A stretch of 55,666 nt of DNA from Clostridia bacterium (GTDB taxonomy: Bacteria > Bacillota > Clostridia > TANB77 > CAG-465). Positions 16,495 through 26,420 of this stretch are shown one piece after another. Position 1 is the first letter of the stretch, and each line of letters opens with the position of its first letter. The position numbers and the translations under genes were made by a program. Under the pieces are notes generated by a model, which was not told the DNA's origin, searched no databases, and saw only the letters and a program-made list of their open reading frames with translations. Location of the stretch: positions 1 through 55,666 of the forward strand of contig JAQUWH010000009.1 in the NCBI GenBank assembly GCA_028692955.1. Reading direction: 5' to 3'.

Positions 16495-17916
16495 ATGGCA
16501 ATATATCAATGTCCAATTTGTGGATATGAATATGATGAAGAAAAAGAAGGAGTAAAGTGGAGTGATTTACCAGAAGATTGGAAGTGCATTATTTGCGGAG
16601 CTCCTAAAGAAGTATTTATACAAAAAAGTAGTAAAAGCAAACAACAAGAGGTATTCGTACAGCAAAAACAAGATACTGGTAGTGAAAAAACTTTAGAATA
16701 TCCAAAAGAATTTGCTAAATCACATTCAGAATTTGATGAATATATGAATCTGATACATGAGATGTCAAAGTCTGGAAAAACAGTGATAGATGGAATGTCT
16801 ACAAAATTACCTGTAATTTCTTGGAAAGATATTTTAATACTAGGTGCAGGACTTGCTAAATTTCCGTTAATGGAGCATGAAGAAGTTACTTTAAAAACAA
16901 TTATTGGAAAAAAAGCAAAAAAACCAATGGAGTTAGCATCGCCAGTATATATATCACATATGTCATTTGGCGCTTTATCAAAAGAAGCTAAAATATCACT
17001 TGCTAAGGGCTCTGCAGCAGTAAAGACTGCTATTTGTAGTGGTGAAGGTGGAATACTTCCAGAAGAATTTGAAAATGCATATAAATATATATTTGAATAT
17101 GTACCTAATTTATATAGTGTAAACGATGAAAATTTAAGAAAAGCAGATGCTATTGAAATTAAGATTGGGCAAGGAACTAAGCCTGGAATGGGTGGTCATC
17201 TGCCAGGCGATAAAGTAACAGAAGAGATTGCAAAAATTAGGAGCAAGGAAGTCGGAAAAGATATTATTAGTCCAGCAAGATTTGAATCGATTCAATCAAA
17301 GGACGATTTAAAATCCCTTATTTCTAATTTAAGAAAACGCTCAGAAGGAAGACCAATTGGAGTCAAAATTGCTGCAGGACATATTGAACAAGACTTAGCA
17401 TTTATTGCTTATGCAAATCCGGATTTTATCACAATAGATGGAAGAGGTGGCGCTACAGGAGCAAGTCCAAAAGTAGTAAAAGATTCTACTTCTGTTCCTA
17501 CTATATTTGCATTATATAGGGCTAAAAAATATCTTATGGAGAATAACCTAGAAATTGACTTAGTCATAACGGGTGGGTTAAGAATATCATCTGACTTTGC
17601 AAAGGCAATTGCAATGGGGGCGGATGCAGTAGCAATTTCATCTGCTGCAATGATGTCTATTGCATGTCAGCAGTATAGAGTTTGTCAGAATGGAAACTGC
17701 CCTATGGGAGTTGCAACACAAGATAATGAGTTAAGAAAACGTCTGAAGATAGATATGTCGAGTAAAAGACTTGAAAATTATTTAAATGTTTGCAATCATG
17801 AATTAAAAACATTTGCTAGATTAACTGGAAATCACAATATACATGATTTATCTAATGATGATTTATGTACTGTGAATTCTGAAATTGCAAATCATACTAA
17901 TATATCACATGTGTAA
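16495..17916 (+). CDS. Rubredoxin fused to an FMN glutamate-synthase-like domain
   Basis: A 473-residue redox protein. Residues 1-45 are a rubredoxin with Cys 6, 9, 31 and 34 holding one iron. After a Lys/Gln-rich linker, residues about 100-440 form the FMN-binding TIM-barrel domain of glutamate synthase (HMSFGALSKEAK, GQGTKPGMGGHLPGDKV, DGRGGATGASP). CQNGNCPMGVATQD carries the 3Fe-4S cysteines. It lacks both the N-terminal amidotransferase and the GltD subunit. It therefore probably takes electrons through rubredoxin for an FMN-dependent reaction that may or may not be glutamate synthesis. It is followed 9 nt later by a 2-hydroxyacid dehydrogenase, which suggests functional coupling. Confidence 0.9.
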   Translation: MAIYQCPICGYEYDEEKEGVKWSDLPEDWKCIICGAPKEVFIQKSSKSKQQEVFVQQKQDTGSEKTLEYPKEFAKSHSEFDEYMNLIHEMSKSGKTVIDGMSTKLPVISWKDILILGAGLAKFPLMEHEEVTLKTIIGKKAKKPMELASPVYISHMSFGALSKEAKISLAKGSAAVKTAICSGEGGILPEEFENAYKYIFEYVPNLYSVNDENLRKADAIEIKIGQGTKPGMGGHLPGDKVTEEIAKIRSKEVGKDIISPARFESIQSKDDLKSLISNLRKRSEGRPIGVKIAAGHIEQDLAFIAYANPDFITIDGRGGATGASPKVVKDSTSVPTIFALYRAKKYLMENNLEIDLVITGGLRISSDFAKAIAMGADAVAISSAAMMSIACQQYRVCQNGNCPMGVATQDNELRKRLKIDMSSKRLENYLNVCNHELKTFARLTGNHNIHDLSNDDLCTVNSEIANHTNISHV

Positions 17917-17925
17917 GGAGTTATC

Positions 17926-18879
17926 ATGAAAAATAAAGTAGTGATTGTTGGAGCAGGCAATGTTGGAACCTCTCTTGCTTTTAAATTAATAGATACAAAT
18001 AGTTGTGTTAATGAAATTATTTTTATAGATATCAATAATAGCAAAGTACAATGGGAATGTATGGATTTGAATCATTGTCTTCCCTATGTCAATAAAAAAA
18101 TAACCATTAAAAGTGGTAGTTATGATGATTGTAAAGATGCAAATATTGTTGTCTTAACAGCTGATGCTGGTGAAAATATCATTAAAAGTAGATTAGAAGT
18201 AGCACAAATAAATACAAATCTGGTAAAAGAAATAGTAACAAATGTAGTAAAGACTGGCTTTAATGGTATTTTTGTAGTGGCTACAAATCCAGTTGACATT
18301 ATTACTTATGTTGTTAACAAGGTATCTGGATTTCCAAGAAATAAAATAATTGGAACAGGTACGTTGTTAGATACAGTAAGATTTAAATATTTACTTGCCG
18401 ATAAACTAAATGTACCATATGATGCAATTGATGTTATGGTACTAGGTGAGCATGGGGATTCATCCTTTCCTGTTATTTCAAATGGTAAAATTAAAAATGA
18501 GAACATGGCTAGTTATTTTTTCAAACATCATATTTCATTGCAAGAAATAGATACTCTCTATGAAGATGTAAGAAAAGCAGGTATACAAGTTGCTTCTTTA
18601 AAAGGAAATACTAGTTTTGCAATTAGTATGTCAATTTTGAAAATAATACAAACCATTAGTAAAGATGAAAAAATGGTACTTCCTCTATCAGTATTTCTCC
18701 AAAATGAATATGGAGAAAATAATATTTGTGTTAGTGTACCCTGTACACTTAATGCTCTAGGGGCTGAAGTTGTTAAGGATATGAAATTGAATACAAAAGA
18801 GCAGGAAGCATTTTCATATAGCACAAAAACAATAACAAATGTGCTTATTAGCAAGATAAATCCAATGTTAAAAAAATAA
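17926..18879 (+). CDS. L-lactate/malate-family dehydrogenase with atypical substrate loop
   Basis: A 317-residue NAD-dependent 2-hydroxyacid dehydrogenase. The Rossmann motif is GAGNVG (residues 9-14). The catalytic His is in GEHGDSSFP, the substrate Arg in LDTVR, and the second Arg is kept in the mobile loop (KSRLEV). The specificity residue, Gln in lactate and Arg in malate dehydrogenases (position 102 of the LDH numbering), aligns with Glu83 here (TADAGENIIKSR). An acidic residue should disfavour a plain dicarboxylate, so a different 2-oxoacid is possible. It forms an operon with the rubredoxin-flavoprotein. Confidence 0.88.
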   Translation: MKNKVVIVGAGNVGTSLAFKLIDTNSCVNEIIFIDINNSKVQWECMDLNHCLPYVNKKITIKSGSYDDCKDANIVVLTADAGENIIKSRLEVAQINTNLVKEIVTNVVKTGFNGIFVVATNPVDIITYVVNKVSGFPRNKIIGTGTLLDTVRFKYLLADKLNVPYDAIDVMVLGEHGDSSFPVISNGKIKNENMASYFFKHHISLQEIDTLYEDVRKAGIQVASLKGNTSFAISMSILKIIQTISKDEKMVLPLSVFLQNEYGENNICVSVPCTLNALGAEVVKDMKLNTKEQEAFSYSTKTITNVLISKINPMLKK

Positions 18880-18884
18880 GTGGA

Positions 18885-18909
18885 AAGCCTATCGTTTGAT
18901 AGGTTTTTT
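18885..18909 (+). terminator. Terminator after the dehydrogenase
   Basis: CCTATC 18888-18893 and GATAGG 18898-18903 pair around GTTT, followed by six T and C. Confidence 0.9.
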
Positions 18910-18910
18910 C

Positions 18911-18939
18911 TTGCATATTAAATCTTAATATGTTAATAT
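18911..18939 (+). promoter_or_regulatory. Promoter of the CNNM gene
   Basis: TTGCAT 18911-18916, 17-nt spacer, TAATAT 18934-18939, directly behind the previous terminator. Confidence 0.6.
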
Positions 18940-18963
18940 TATATACATTAAGGAGTGATCTAT

Positions 18964-19998
18964 TTGTTAGGAAAAATTATTTTACTGGTAGTACTTATCG
19001 TAGTCAATGGCCTATTTGCTTCTTCTGAAATTGCTTTTTTATCATTAGATAAAAGAAAACTAAAAGAAAAAGTAAAAGAACAACATAAAAAATCAATCAA
19101 AATACAAAAATTATTAGAGGATCCAAGTGTATTTTTAGCAACAATACAAATTGGTATTACTCTAGCAGGTTTCCTTGCAAGTGCATTTGCTGCCGAAACG
19201 TTTGCTGATATGATTGTTGAGAATCTATCCGTTACATTTATGTCTGCTACTAGTTTTAAATCGTTAGTAGTAGTAATTGTCACATTAATTCTTTCATACT
19301 TTACATTAGTATTTGGTGAATTAGTACCTAAAAAACTAGCACTTGCATATCCGGAAAAGATTTCATACTTTATGGTGAATTTTATTTCTATTTTAATGAA
19401 AGTAGCGTATCCATTTGTATGGTTACTCACTGCTTCTACCAATTTAGTGTCAAACCTATTAAGAATTAAGAAAAAAGAAGATGAAAAATTAACGGAAGAG
19501 GAAATAAAAAAGATTATTATTAGTGGAAGAGATGATGGTGCCATTGAAGATGGAGAAAAAAATCTCATCTTTAATATCTTTACGCTAAATGATAAAGAGG
19601 CATCAGATGCTATGACTAAAAAAGAAGACATGGTGATTGTTGATATTAAGTCAGACGCAAAAGAAATATTATCTGTCATTAAAAAGTATAAATTTACTAG
19701 ATTTCCAGTGAAAGAACAAGATACAATTGTTGGTATCTTAAATGTAAAAGATTTGTTAATTGATTATTCTAAAAATGCAAAATTAGATTTACATGGCGTT
19801 ATGAGAAAACCTGTCTTTGTTTATGGCAATGAAAAAATAGATGATGTGTTTAAAATGATGCAAAACACAAGGCAAGCGATGTCGATTGTAAAGGATACAA
19901 ATGATGCTGTTATTGGTTTAATCACGCTTGAAGATGCCATTGAAGAACTAGTAGGAGACATTTTTGATGAATATGATGCTTTACCAAATAACAGTTAA
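18964..19998 (+). CDS. CNNM/CBS-domain membrane protein without CorC domain
   Basis: A 344-residue hemolysin-C/CNNM-type protein. An N-terminal DUF21 membrane domain with about four hydrophobic helices (residues 1-155, including NGLFASSEIAFLSL and FGELVPKKLA) is followed by two CBS domains (about 190-340; ending GLITLEDAIEELVGDIFDEY). Family members have a further ~80-residue CorC_HlyC domain. This protein stops right after the second CBS pair, so it is a short form. A role in Mg2+ or other divalent cation transport is inferred from the family. TTG 18964 is preferred because AGGAG 18951-18955 is spaced for it and overlaps the alternative GTG 18955. Confidence 0.88.
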   Translation: MLGKIILLVVLIVVNGLFASSEIAFLSLDKRKLKEKVKEQHKKSIKIQKLLEDPSVFLATIQIGITLAGFLASAFAAETFADMIVENLSVTFMSATSFKSLVVVIVTLILSYFTLVFGELVPKKLALAYPEKISYFMVNFISILMKVAYPFVWLLTASTNLVSNLLRIKKKEDEKLTEEEIKKIIISGRDDGAIEDGEKNLIFNIFTLNDKEASDAMTKKEDMVIVDIKSDAKEILSVIKKYKFTRFPVKEQDTIVGILNVKDLLIDYSKNAKLDLHGVMRKPVFVYGNEKIDDVFKMMQNTRQAMSIVKDTNDAVIGLITLEDAIEELVGDIFDEYDALPNNS

Positions 19999-20020
19999 AG
20001 TTAAGGGAAGATGATTTTAA

Positions 20021-20049
20021 AAATCCAGTAATATTACTGGATTTATTTC
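20021..20049 (+). terminator. Palindromic terminator after the CNNM gene
   Basis: 20021-20044 is a perfect 24-bp palindrome (AAATCCAGTAAT and its complement). Only a weak TTTATTTC tract follows, so termination strength is uncertain. Confidence 0.6.
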
Positions 20050-20060
20050 ATGCAAAAAAC

Positions 20061-20089
20061 TTGCAAAAAACGACAAATTGTGATAATAT
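20061..20089 (+). promoter_or_regulatory. Promoter of tgt
   Basis: TTGCAA 20061-20066, 17-nt spacer, TAATAT 20084-20089, 37 nt before the tgt ATG. Confidence 0.65.
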
Positions 20090-20123
20090 ATTAACATAAT
20101 ATTTAAAAGATTGGAAGGAATAG

Positions 20124-21260
<1,137 letters not shown>

Positions 21261-21327
21261 ATGAGTTTTTAGTATAATGATAAATATATTACAAAGAATA
21301 AATAATGTACTAGAATTGAGGTAAAAA

Positions 21328-22905
21328 ATGGACATAGATAATGATATAAAAAATATGCCAAAGCCAAAGAAAAAAGGCGAAAAAAATATATTTGTTACGA
21401 TATTTAAATTAGTAGCAATCGTAGTTGTACTTATTATACAAATTGTTATAATGCTTGCGTTATATACAACGGCTCAGGGGCTATATACTTATGCAAGAAT
21501 AGTATTTGATATTGCTAAAATTGTTGTTATATTATATTTATTATACCATCATGATAATTCTGCTTACAAAGTATCTTGGATATTGTTTATCCTATTTTTC
21601 CCGGTTATGGGACTTGTAGCCTATTTATTATGGGGTAATAGTAAATTAAGAAAGAAAAAAGAGCTTGCATTAAGAAAAATTAGAGTACAATCTGAAGACT
21701 TACTAAGAGATAGTGAAAATGTAGCAAAAGAAATTCTTTCTATTGATGAGTATAAGTATAAACAAATACAATATATATCAAAAGTAACTGGTTTCCCTGT
21801 CTATAAAAACCAAGGACTTGAATATTTTGAAATAGGGGAAAAGTTTTTTGAAAGATTAAAACAAGATTTACAGAAAGCTGAAAAATACATTCTATTAGAA
21901 TTTTATATTTTATCGAAAGGTAAATTGTGGGATGAAATCTTTGCCATTTTAAAGGAGAAAGCAAATCAAGGTGTGAAAGTTGAATTAATCCTTGATTCAC
22001 TAGGATGCCTTTTTAGACTACCAAAGGACTTTAAAAGACAAATGGAAGAAGCAGGCATTGAATTATATATGTTTAATCCTTTTAGTGTGATGCTTAGTGG
22101 GTATATCAATTATAGGGATCATAGGAAAATAGTAGTTATCGATGGAAAAATTGGTTATACTGGCGGTGTTAATATTGCAGATGAATATGTCAATGTGATT
22201 GAAAAATATGGTCACTGGAAAGATGGTGGTATTAAAATACAAGGAAACTGTGTTTGGAGTTATGCTTTAATCTTTTTAAGAGATAAAGAAGAAATCTCTA
22301 AAGTACCTGCAGACTATGATGCATACAAAGTAGTAGATACAGGATTTAATGAATCAAATGGATATGTATTGCCTTGTTCCGATGGACCAGATAATAGAAA
22401 AAATCCATTTGAAAATACTTTTATCCAGACGATTAACTATGCTAAAAAATATGTATATTTAACTACTCCATATTTTATTACCAGTGAGACTTTACTAAAT
22501 TCTATTCTAAATGCGGCAAGAAGCGGTGTAGATGTTAGACTTGTAACACCGCATATACCGGATAAAAAAATAGTACAGATTGTTACCCGTTCCTATTATG
22601 AAGTTCTACTAGAAGCAGGCGTGAAAGTATATGAATATAAGCCTGGATTTATCCATGCTAAAACATTAGTTTCAGATGATGATACTTCTATTATTGGAAC
22701 TGCTAACCTTGATTACAGAAGTATGCATCTAAATTTTGAATGTATTAATTTTTCATATATGACAGGGGAAGAACTACGTATTAAAGAAGACTTTGAACAT
22801 ACGATTAAAAATTGTATTCCTATTAGTTTGGAAGAGTGGAAATTAAGACCAATTACACAAAAATGGTTAGAAGCAATTTGCTCTGCCTTCTCACCAATGT
22901 TTTAA
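21328..22905 (+). CDS. cls: Cardiolipin synthase
   Basis: A 525-residue phospholipase-D-superfamily enzyme that joins two phosphatidylglycerols into cardiolipin at the membrane. Two or three N-terminal hydrophobic helices (about 25-105) are followed by two HKD motifs: HRKIVVIDGKIGYTGG (about 264) and HAKTLVSDDDTSIIGTAN (about 444). YTGGVNIADEY and GTANLDYRSM complete the catalytic blocks. The N-terminus is Lys-rich and cytosolic. The hairpin just after the gene also contains the ribosome binding site of the next gene. Confidence 0.95.
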   Translation: MDIDNDIKNMPKPKKKGEKNIFVTIFKLVAIVVVLIIQIVIMLALYTTAQGLYTYARIVFDIAKIVVILYLLYHHDNSAYKVSWILFILFFPVMGLVAYLLWGNSKLRKKKELALRKIRVQSEDLLRDSENVAKEILSIDEYKYKQIQYISKVTGFPVYKNQGLEYFEIGEKFFERLKQDLQKAEKYILLEFYILSKGKLWDEIFAILKEKANQGVKVELILDSLGCLFRLPKDFKRQMEEAGIELYMFNPFSVMLSGYINYRDHRKIVVIDGKIGYTGGVNIADEYVNVIEKYGHWKDGGIKIQGNCVWSYALIFLRDKEEISKVPADYDAYKVVDTGFNESNGYVLPCSDGPDNRKNPFENTFIQTINYAKKYVYLTTPYFITSETLLNSILNAARSGVDVRLVTPHIPDKKIVQIVTRSYYEVLLEAGVKVYEYKPGFIHAKTLVSDDDTSIIGTANLDYRSMHLNFECINFSYMTGEELRIKEDFEHTIKNCIPISLEEWKLRPITQKWLEAICSAFSPMF

Positions 22906-22920
22906 AATGAGATATAAGAT

Positions 22921-22958
22921 ACCTCAAAATAGCATATATTGTTTTGAGGTGTATTTTT
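22921..22958 (+). promoter_or_regulatory. Hairpin with embedded ribosome binding site and T-tract before the patatin-1 ATG
   Basis: ACCTCAAAAT (22921-22930) pairs with GTTTTGAGGT (22941-22950) over 10 bp with one terminal T.G pair. It is followed by GTATTTTT and the ATG at 22959. The 3' arm contains GAGGTG, the only Shine-Dalgarno sequence for the downstream gene. It can serve as the cls terminator and, in read-through RNA, would mask the ribosome binding site. The same arrangement occurs before two nearby genes. Confidence 0.75.
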
Positions 22959-23834
22959 ATGAGTTTAGGCCTTGCTTTAAGTGGTGGGGGAACAAAAGGT
23001 GCTGCGCATATAGGTGTAATAAAGGCACTACTAGAAGAGCATATTGATATAGGATATATATCAGGAACTAGCAGTGGTAGTATCATTGCGTCGCTATTTG
23101 CACTAGGGTATAGTACAGAAGAAATGAAAGAACTGTTTCAACAAACATGTAGTAAAATAATAGATTTTGATTTAATGATTCCATTTAAAATTATCAAATC
23201 TATTATAACAGGAAATTTACAAGTAAAGGGAATTGCAAAAGGAAAAAAGTTAGAAAGCATTCTTTCTGCCTGTTGCTATGAAAAGAAGATAGTTGACATT
23301 AGTCAAATTAAAATGCCAATTGCGATTCCTACTGTGGATATAAGGACAGCAGAAGTAATTTACTTTACCAATAGGAAGATATCTTGTCCACGAAGTATGT
23401 TGTATGATGATACCCCTACTTGTAATAATACAGGAAAATTAGCTCAAATTGTAAGAGCAAGTTGTAGTTTACCGGGTGTGTATGAACCAAAAATAATAGG
23501 AGATAATGTATTAGTAGATGGTGGCATTCGTATGAATACTCCGGTTTCCATTTTAAAAAGAATTGGAGCAAGTAAAGTACTTGCTGTTAGCTTTGATAGA
23601 AACAAGAAGAAAGAAACAAGTTATGATAATTTAGTTTGCATTTCAATGCAATCTTTTGATATTATGGGACATCAAGTAAATCAAACTGAGGTTGAAGAAG
23701 CAGATTTAGTGATACGACCTAAATTAAAGGACATGAATGTATTAAACTGTGGGGAAATAGAAAGCAGCATAACAAGTGGTTACCGTGCTACTAAAGAGGC
23801 AATTGGATCGATACGTGAATTAGTAGGAATATAA
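22959..23834 (+). CDS. Patatin-like phospholipase 1
   Basis: A 291-residue bacterial patatin (RssA-like) with a Ser-Asp catalytic dyad. The oxyanion loop is GGGTKGAAHIG (residues about 9-19), the nucleophile elbow is GTSSGS (about 39-44), and the catalytic Asp is in VDGGIRMNTPV (about 188). It is predicted to act as a lipid acyl hydrolase; the substrate is unknown. No signal peptide, so it is cytosolic or membrane-peripheral. It follows cardiolipin synthase, which may point to membrane lipid turnover. A second patatin lies 1.4 kb downstream. Confidence 0.92.
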   Translation: MSLGLALSGGGTKGAAHIGVIKALLEEHIDIGYISGTSSGSIIASLFALGYSTEEMKELFQQTCSKIIDFDLMIPFKIIKSIITGNLQVKGIAKGKKLESILSACCYEKKIVDISQIKMPIAIPTVDIRTAEVIYFTNRKISCPRSMLYDDTPTCNNTGKLAQIVRASCSLPGVYEPKIIGDNVLVDGGIRMNTPVSILKRIGASKVLAVSFDRNKKKETSYDNLVCISMQSFDIMGHQVNQTEVEEADLVIRPKLKDMNVLNCGEIESSITSGYRATKEAIGSIRELVGI

Positions 23835-23840
23835 TGTTTA

Positions 23841-23877
23841 ACACCTTTTATGATAAAACAATAAATGGTATTTTTTC
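23841..23877 (+). terminator. Probable terminator of patatin-1
   Basis: An imperfect stem (AACACCTTTTAT around 23841-23855 with ATAAATGGTATT around 23861-23872; two mismatches) is followed by a TTTTTT run. The remaining stretch up to 24079 is noncoding AT-rich DNA that holds the pilin-1 promoter. Confidence 0.55.
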
Positions 23878-23968
23878 GAAATTTCAAGACTTCTATTTCT
23901 ATAATCTATGTCATAAAAGTACAAACTGCATATGTGAGAGATATCCAAACAAATCTTATCGCAAAATG

Positions 23969-23997
23969 TTGCAAAAAGTAATAGTATAGGATAAAAT
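23969..23997 (+). promoter_or_regulatory. Promoter of pilin-like gene 1
   Basis: TTGCAA 23969-23974, 17-nt spacer, TAAAAT 23992-23997. A leader of about 75 nt leads to AGGAGG and the GTG start. Confidence 0.6.
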
Positions 23998-24079
23998 ATA
24001 AATTGATGTGTTATATATTGGCTTATAAAATATGTAAACAATTATGGATCAGCTTAATTAAAATAGGAGGAATGGAACA

Positions 24080-25066
24080 GTGAAAACAAAAGAAGCAAAC
24101 AAGGAAGGTATATCATTAATAGTATTAGTTATAACAATTATTGTAGTAATTATACTAGCAGCAGCAGTGATACTGACACTAAACAACAATAATCCAATTA
24201 ATAATGCCAAAGAATCTACGTTTAAAAATAATGTTGATACATATAAAACTACTTTATCTCTGTATATATCAAATAAGATATTAGAAGATGATAAATTTAA
24301 TATAAGTACCATTAAAATAGAAGATATACCAACGATTGATGCAGATAAATTTGAAATAAAAGGTGGAGAATTAGTAATAAAAGAAACAGCTAGTAATCAA
24401 GAAAAAGAGTGGGCAACAAGTTTAGAAATCTGCCAATATAATGAATTAAATGATGAAATAGTACAATTTGAAAATGGAGTAAAAGGAACAGAGATGGAAG
24501 TGGTAACTAGTGAAGATACTATAGTTACTAGATGTGGAAGAAATTTATGTCCTAGTTTTAACCCTTTTTCTAAGTATGGTATAACAGCAACAAATCTTGA
24601 TGATGGTTCTTTAAATTTGAATGGTGTATTCGATTCAGCTATTGCTCTAGATTTATCAAGTGTATCATTAAAACTTCCAGGAAATAATATCTATTATTTG
24701 TCTAAAAATAGTACTGTAAATGGATTATATGTTCAAGTAAATAGAATGAGATTAGGTACACAAATTGCTTTAGGTGGAACATATGATTCGTATCAAAAGA
24801 ATACTATACAAGTAAATGATTATCAAGTAGGTGATGTTATAAGGCCATTTTTAGGATTTAGGCCAGGAGTAAGTTTTGATAATGAGAATATATCATTTCA
24901 ACTTGAACTTGGAAATGTGTATCATCCATATGAAAAATATCAAGGTGAAACCTATACAATCAAATCCAATACCCCAACAAAAATCCCATTGTTAGATGGA
25001 TGTAATACACTTTTTGCGGAAAATGGAACTATTAAAGTAAAATATATTGCAAAAGGAAATATGTAA
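24080..25066 (+). CDS. Pilin-like surface protein 1 with phage-tail-like outer domain
   Basis: A 328-residue protein. A short basic leader ends in Gly10, then a prepilin-style hydrophobic helix ISLIVLVITIIVVIILAAAV, and then NNNNPI. The residue at mature position 5 is Val, not the usual Glu. The middle (about 45-135) is variable. The outer part has RCGRNL and, near the C-terminus, QLELGNVYHPYEKYQGETYT and FAENGTIKVKY. That layout closely resembles the end regions of phage tail/minor structural proteins (G-R/K-N-L ... QLE-G ... YEPY-G-T-Y). No pilus assembly gene is present. The start is GTG 24080 behind AGGAGG. A paralogue lies at 33815. Confidence 0.75.
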   Translation: MKTKEANKEGISLIVLVITIIVVIILAAAVILTLNNNNPINNAKESTFKNNVDTYKTTLSLYISNKILEDDKFNISTIKIEDIPTIDADKFEIKGGELVIKETASNQEKEWATSLEICQYNELNDEIVQFENGVKGTEMEVVTSEDTIVTRCGRNLCPSFNPFSKYGITATNLDDGSLNLNGVFDSAIALDLSSVSLKLPGNNIYYLSKNSTVNGLYVQVNRMRLGTQIALGGTYDSYQKNTIQVNDYQVGDVIRPFLGFRPGVSFDNENISFQLELGNVYHPYEKYQGETYTIKSNTPTKIPLLDGCNTLFAENGTIKVKYIAKGNM

Positions 25067-25151
25067 ATAATAAAATGAAAGTATCACTAAAGTTCAAATG
25101 TTTAAAGTATGTAATAAAAAAATAAAAATAATGTAGATATTGATTTATTTC

Positions 25152-25190
25152 CCTCACATATGGTATAACTATACCATGGAGGTATTTTTT
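25152..25190 (+). promoter_or_regulatory. Hairpin abutting the ribosome binding site before patatin-2
   Basis: ATGGTATA (25160-25167) pairs with TATACCAT (25170-25177) around a two-base loop. CCTC 25152-25155 can further pair with GAGG 25179-25182, which is the Shine-Dalgarno sequence. TATTTTTT and the ATG at 25191 follow. The plan matches the hairpins before patatin-1 and dpaA, although here the core stem and the T-tract are separated by GGAGGTA. Confidence 0.65.
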
Positions 25191-26372
25191 ATGCCTAATA
25201 AAAAAGTAAGTAAAATAAGAGTAGGGGATGAGAAAATTGCATTATCACTGGAAGGTGGTGGCGCAAGAGGAGCTTATCAAATAGGAGCAGTCAAGGCGTT
25301 ATTTGAACATGGATACAAATTTGATGCGGTTGTAGGTACGTCAATTGGCGCTATCAATGGAGCATATATTGCACAAAATGAATTTGATAAGATATATAAT
25401 ATGTGGGAGAGTATGTCATTTAAGGATTTATTTGACTTAGACAATGATATTATGAAAAGAGCATTACTAGTTGATTTAGATATTGATTCTATCAAATATC
25501 TATCTAAAAAACTGGGTGAAGCTGTAAAAAATAAAGGACTAGACACCGTTAGAATGAGAGAAATACTAAATGACGGTATTGATGAAGAGAAATTAAGAAA
25601 TTCACCTATACTATATGGCCTTGTCACTATGTGTATTAGTGATATCAACGGAGAAGAAAAGTTTATTCATGATATACCAGAAGGCAAAGTTGTGGATTAT
25701 ATAATGGCTAGTTCTAATCTTCCTGTTTTCAAAAGATCCATTATAGATAATAAAAAATATTTAGATGGTGGTGCTTGGGATAATTGTCCTGTTCATATGT
25801 TAGAAGAAAAGGGATATAGAAAAGCAATTGTCATTAGAGCTCATAAACGAATACGCATCAGGGATTACAAGAATATTTTAAAAAGAGGAAATATTACACT
25901 CAATATGATTGAACCTATTGACACTTTACCAAGTATTCTTAACTTTGATAGCTCAAATTTGAAAGAAGAAATGAAACTTGGCTACTATGATGCTTTAAAA
26001 TATATTCAAGATTTGGATGGCTTTCGTTATTATTTTAACAATTTAAAAGAAGAGGATATCTTAACAATGCTACATAGAGTAAATCCTTTAGCAATAGAAA
26101 AATTAGCAAAATTACTTAGAGTTAGGTTAGTCAAAGGTGAAACTATTTATGAAACGCTGATTGATAAAATCATACCGTTACTAGTACAAAAAACAAAAGA
26201 AAAAGCAGAACAGAGTACAAAAAACGCAGTAATAGCAATAGTGGAACATATTTTACTTAAGAACCAAGTAGAGCGATACAAAATATATAATTTTAAAGAT
26301 GTTATTACTTTAAGTGGTGCTAAACAAGATACTAAAGATCCTTTAGAGTTATTTGTCTCTTTGCTATTGTAA
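25191..26372 (+). CDS. Patatin-like phospholipase 2
   Basis: A 393-residue patatin-family protein, longer than patatin-1. The oxyanion loop is GGGARGAYQIG (about residues 21-31), the nucleophile GTSIGA (about 47), and the catalytic Asp in LDGGAWDNCPV (about 189). After the catalytic core, residues about 230-393 form a charged alpha-helical C-terminal region without recognised motifs (EKAEQSTKNAVIAIVEH). The start ATG 25191 is fixed by GGAGG 25178-25182. A longer reading would cross the hairpin. Only 48 nt separate it from the next gene, dpaA, so the two may share a transcript controlled by the intervening hairpin. Confidence 0.9.
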   Translation: MPNKKVSKIRVGDEKIALSLEGGGARGAYQIGAVKALFEHGYKFDAVVGTSIGAINGAYIAQNEFDKIYNMWESMSFKDLFDLDNDIMKRALLVDLDIDSIKYLSKKLGEAVKNKGLDTVRMREILNDGIDEEKLRNSPILYGLVTMCISDINGEEKFIHDIPEGKVVDYIMASSNLPVFKRSIIDNKKYLDGGAWDNCPVHMLEEKGYRKAIVIRAHKRIRIRDYKNILKRGNITLNMIEPIDTLPSILNFDSSNLKEEMKLGYYDALKYIQDLDGFRYYFNNLKEEDILTMLHRVNPLAIEKLAKLLRVRLVKGETIYETLIDKIIPLLVQKTKEKAEQSTKNAVIAIVEHILLKNQVERYKIYNFKDVITLSGAKQDTKDPLELFVSLLL

Positions 26373-26381
26373 TTTTTTATG

Positions 26382-26420
26382 AATTCATTCCATATGATGA
26401 TACTATGGGGTGAATTTTTT
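26382..26420 (+). promoter_or_regulatory. Terminator-like hairpin containing the dpaA ribosome binding site
   Basis: AATTCATTCCATA (26382-26394) pairs with TATGGGGTGAATT (26404-26416) over 13 bp with two T.G pairs and a 9-nt loop. Six T (26415-26420) run straight into the ATG at 26421. GGGGTGA in the 3' arm is the only plausible Shine-Dalgarno sequence. As drawn it is both a good intrinsic terminator for patatin-2 and a mask for dpaA translation. Confidence 0.8.

Noticed and set aside
18960-19679. Long - strand open frames under real genes (for example 239 codons beneath the CNNM gene)
   Set aside because: They are antisense shadows of AT-rich coding regions, without ribosome binding sites or recognisable domains.
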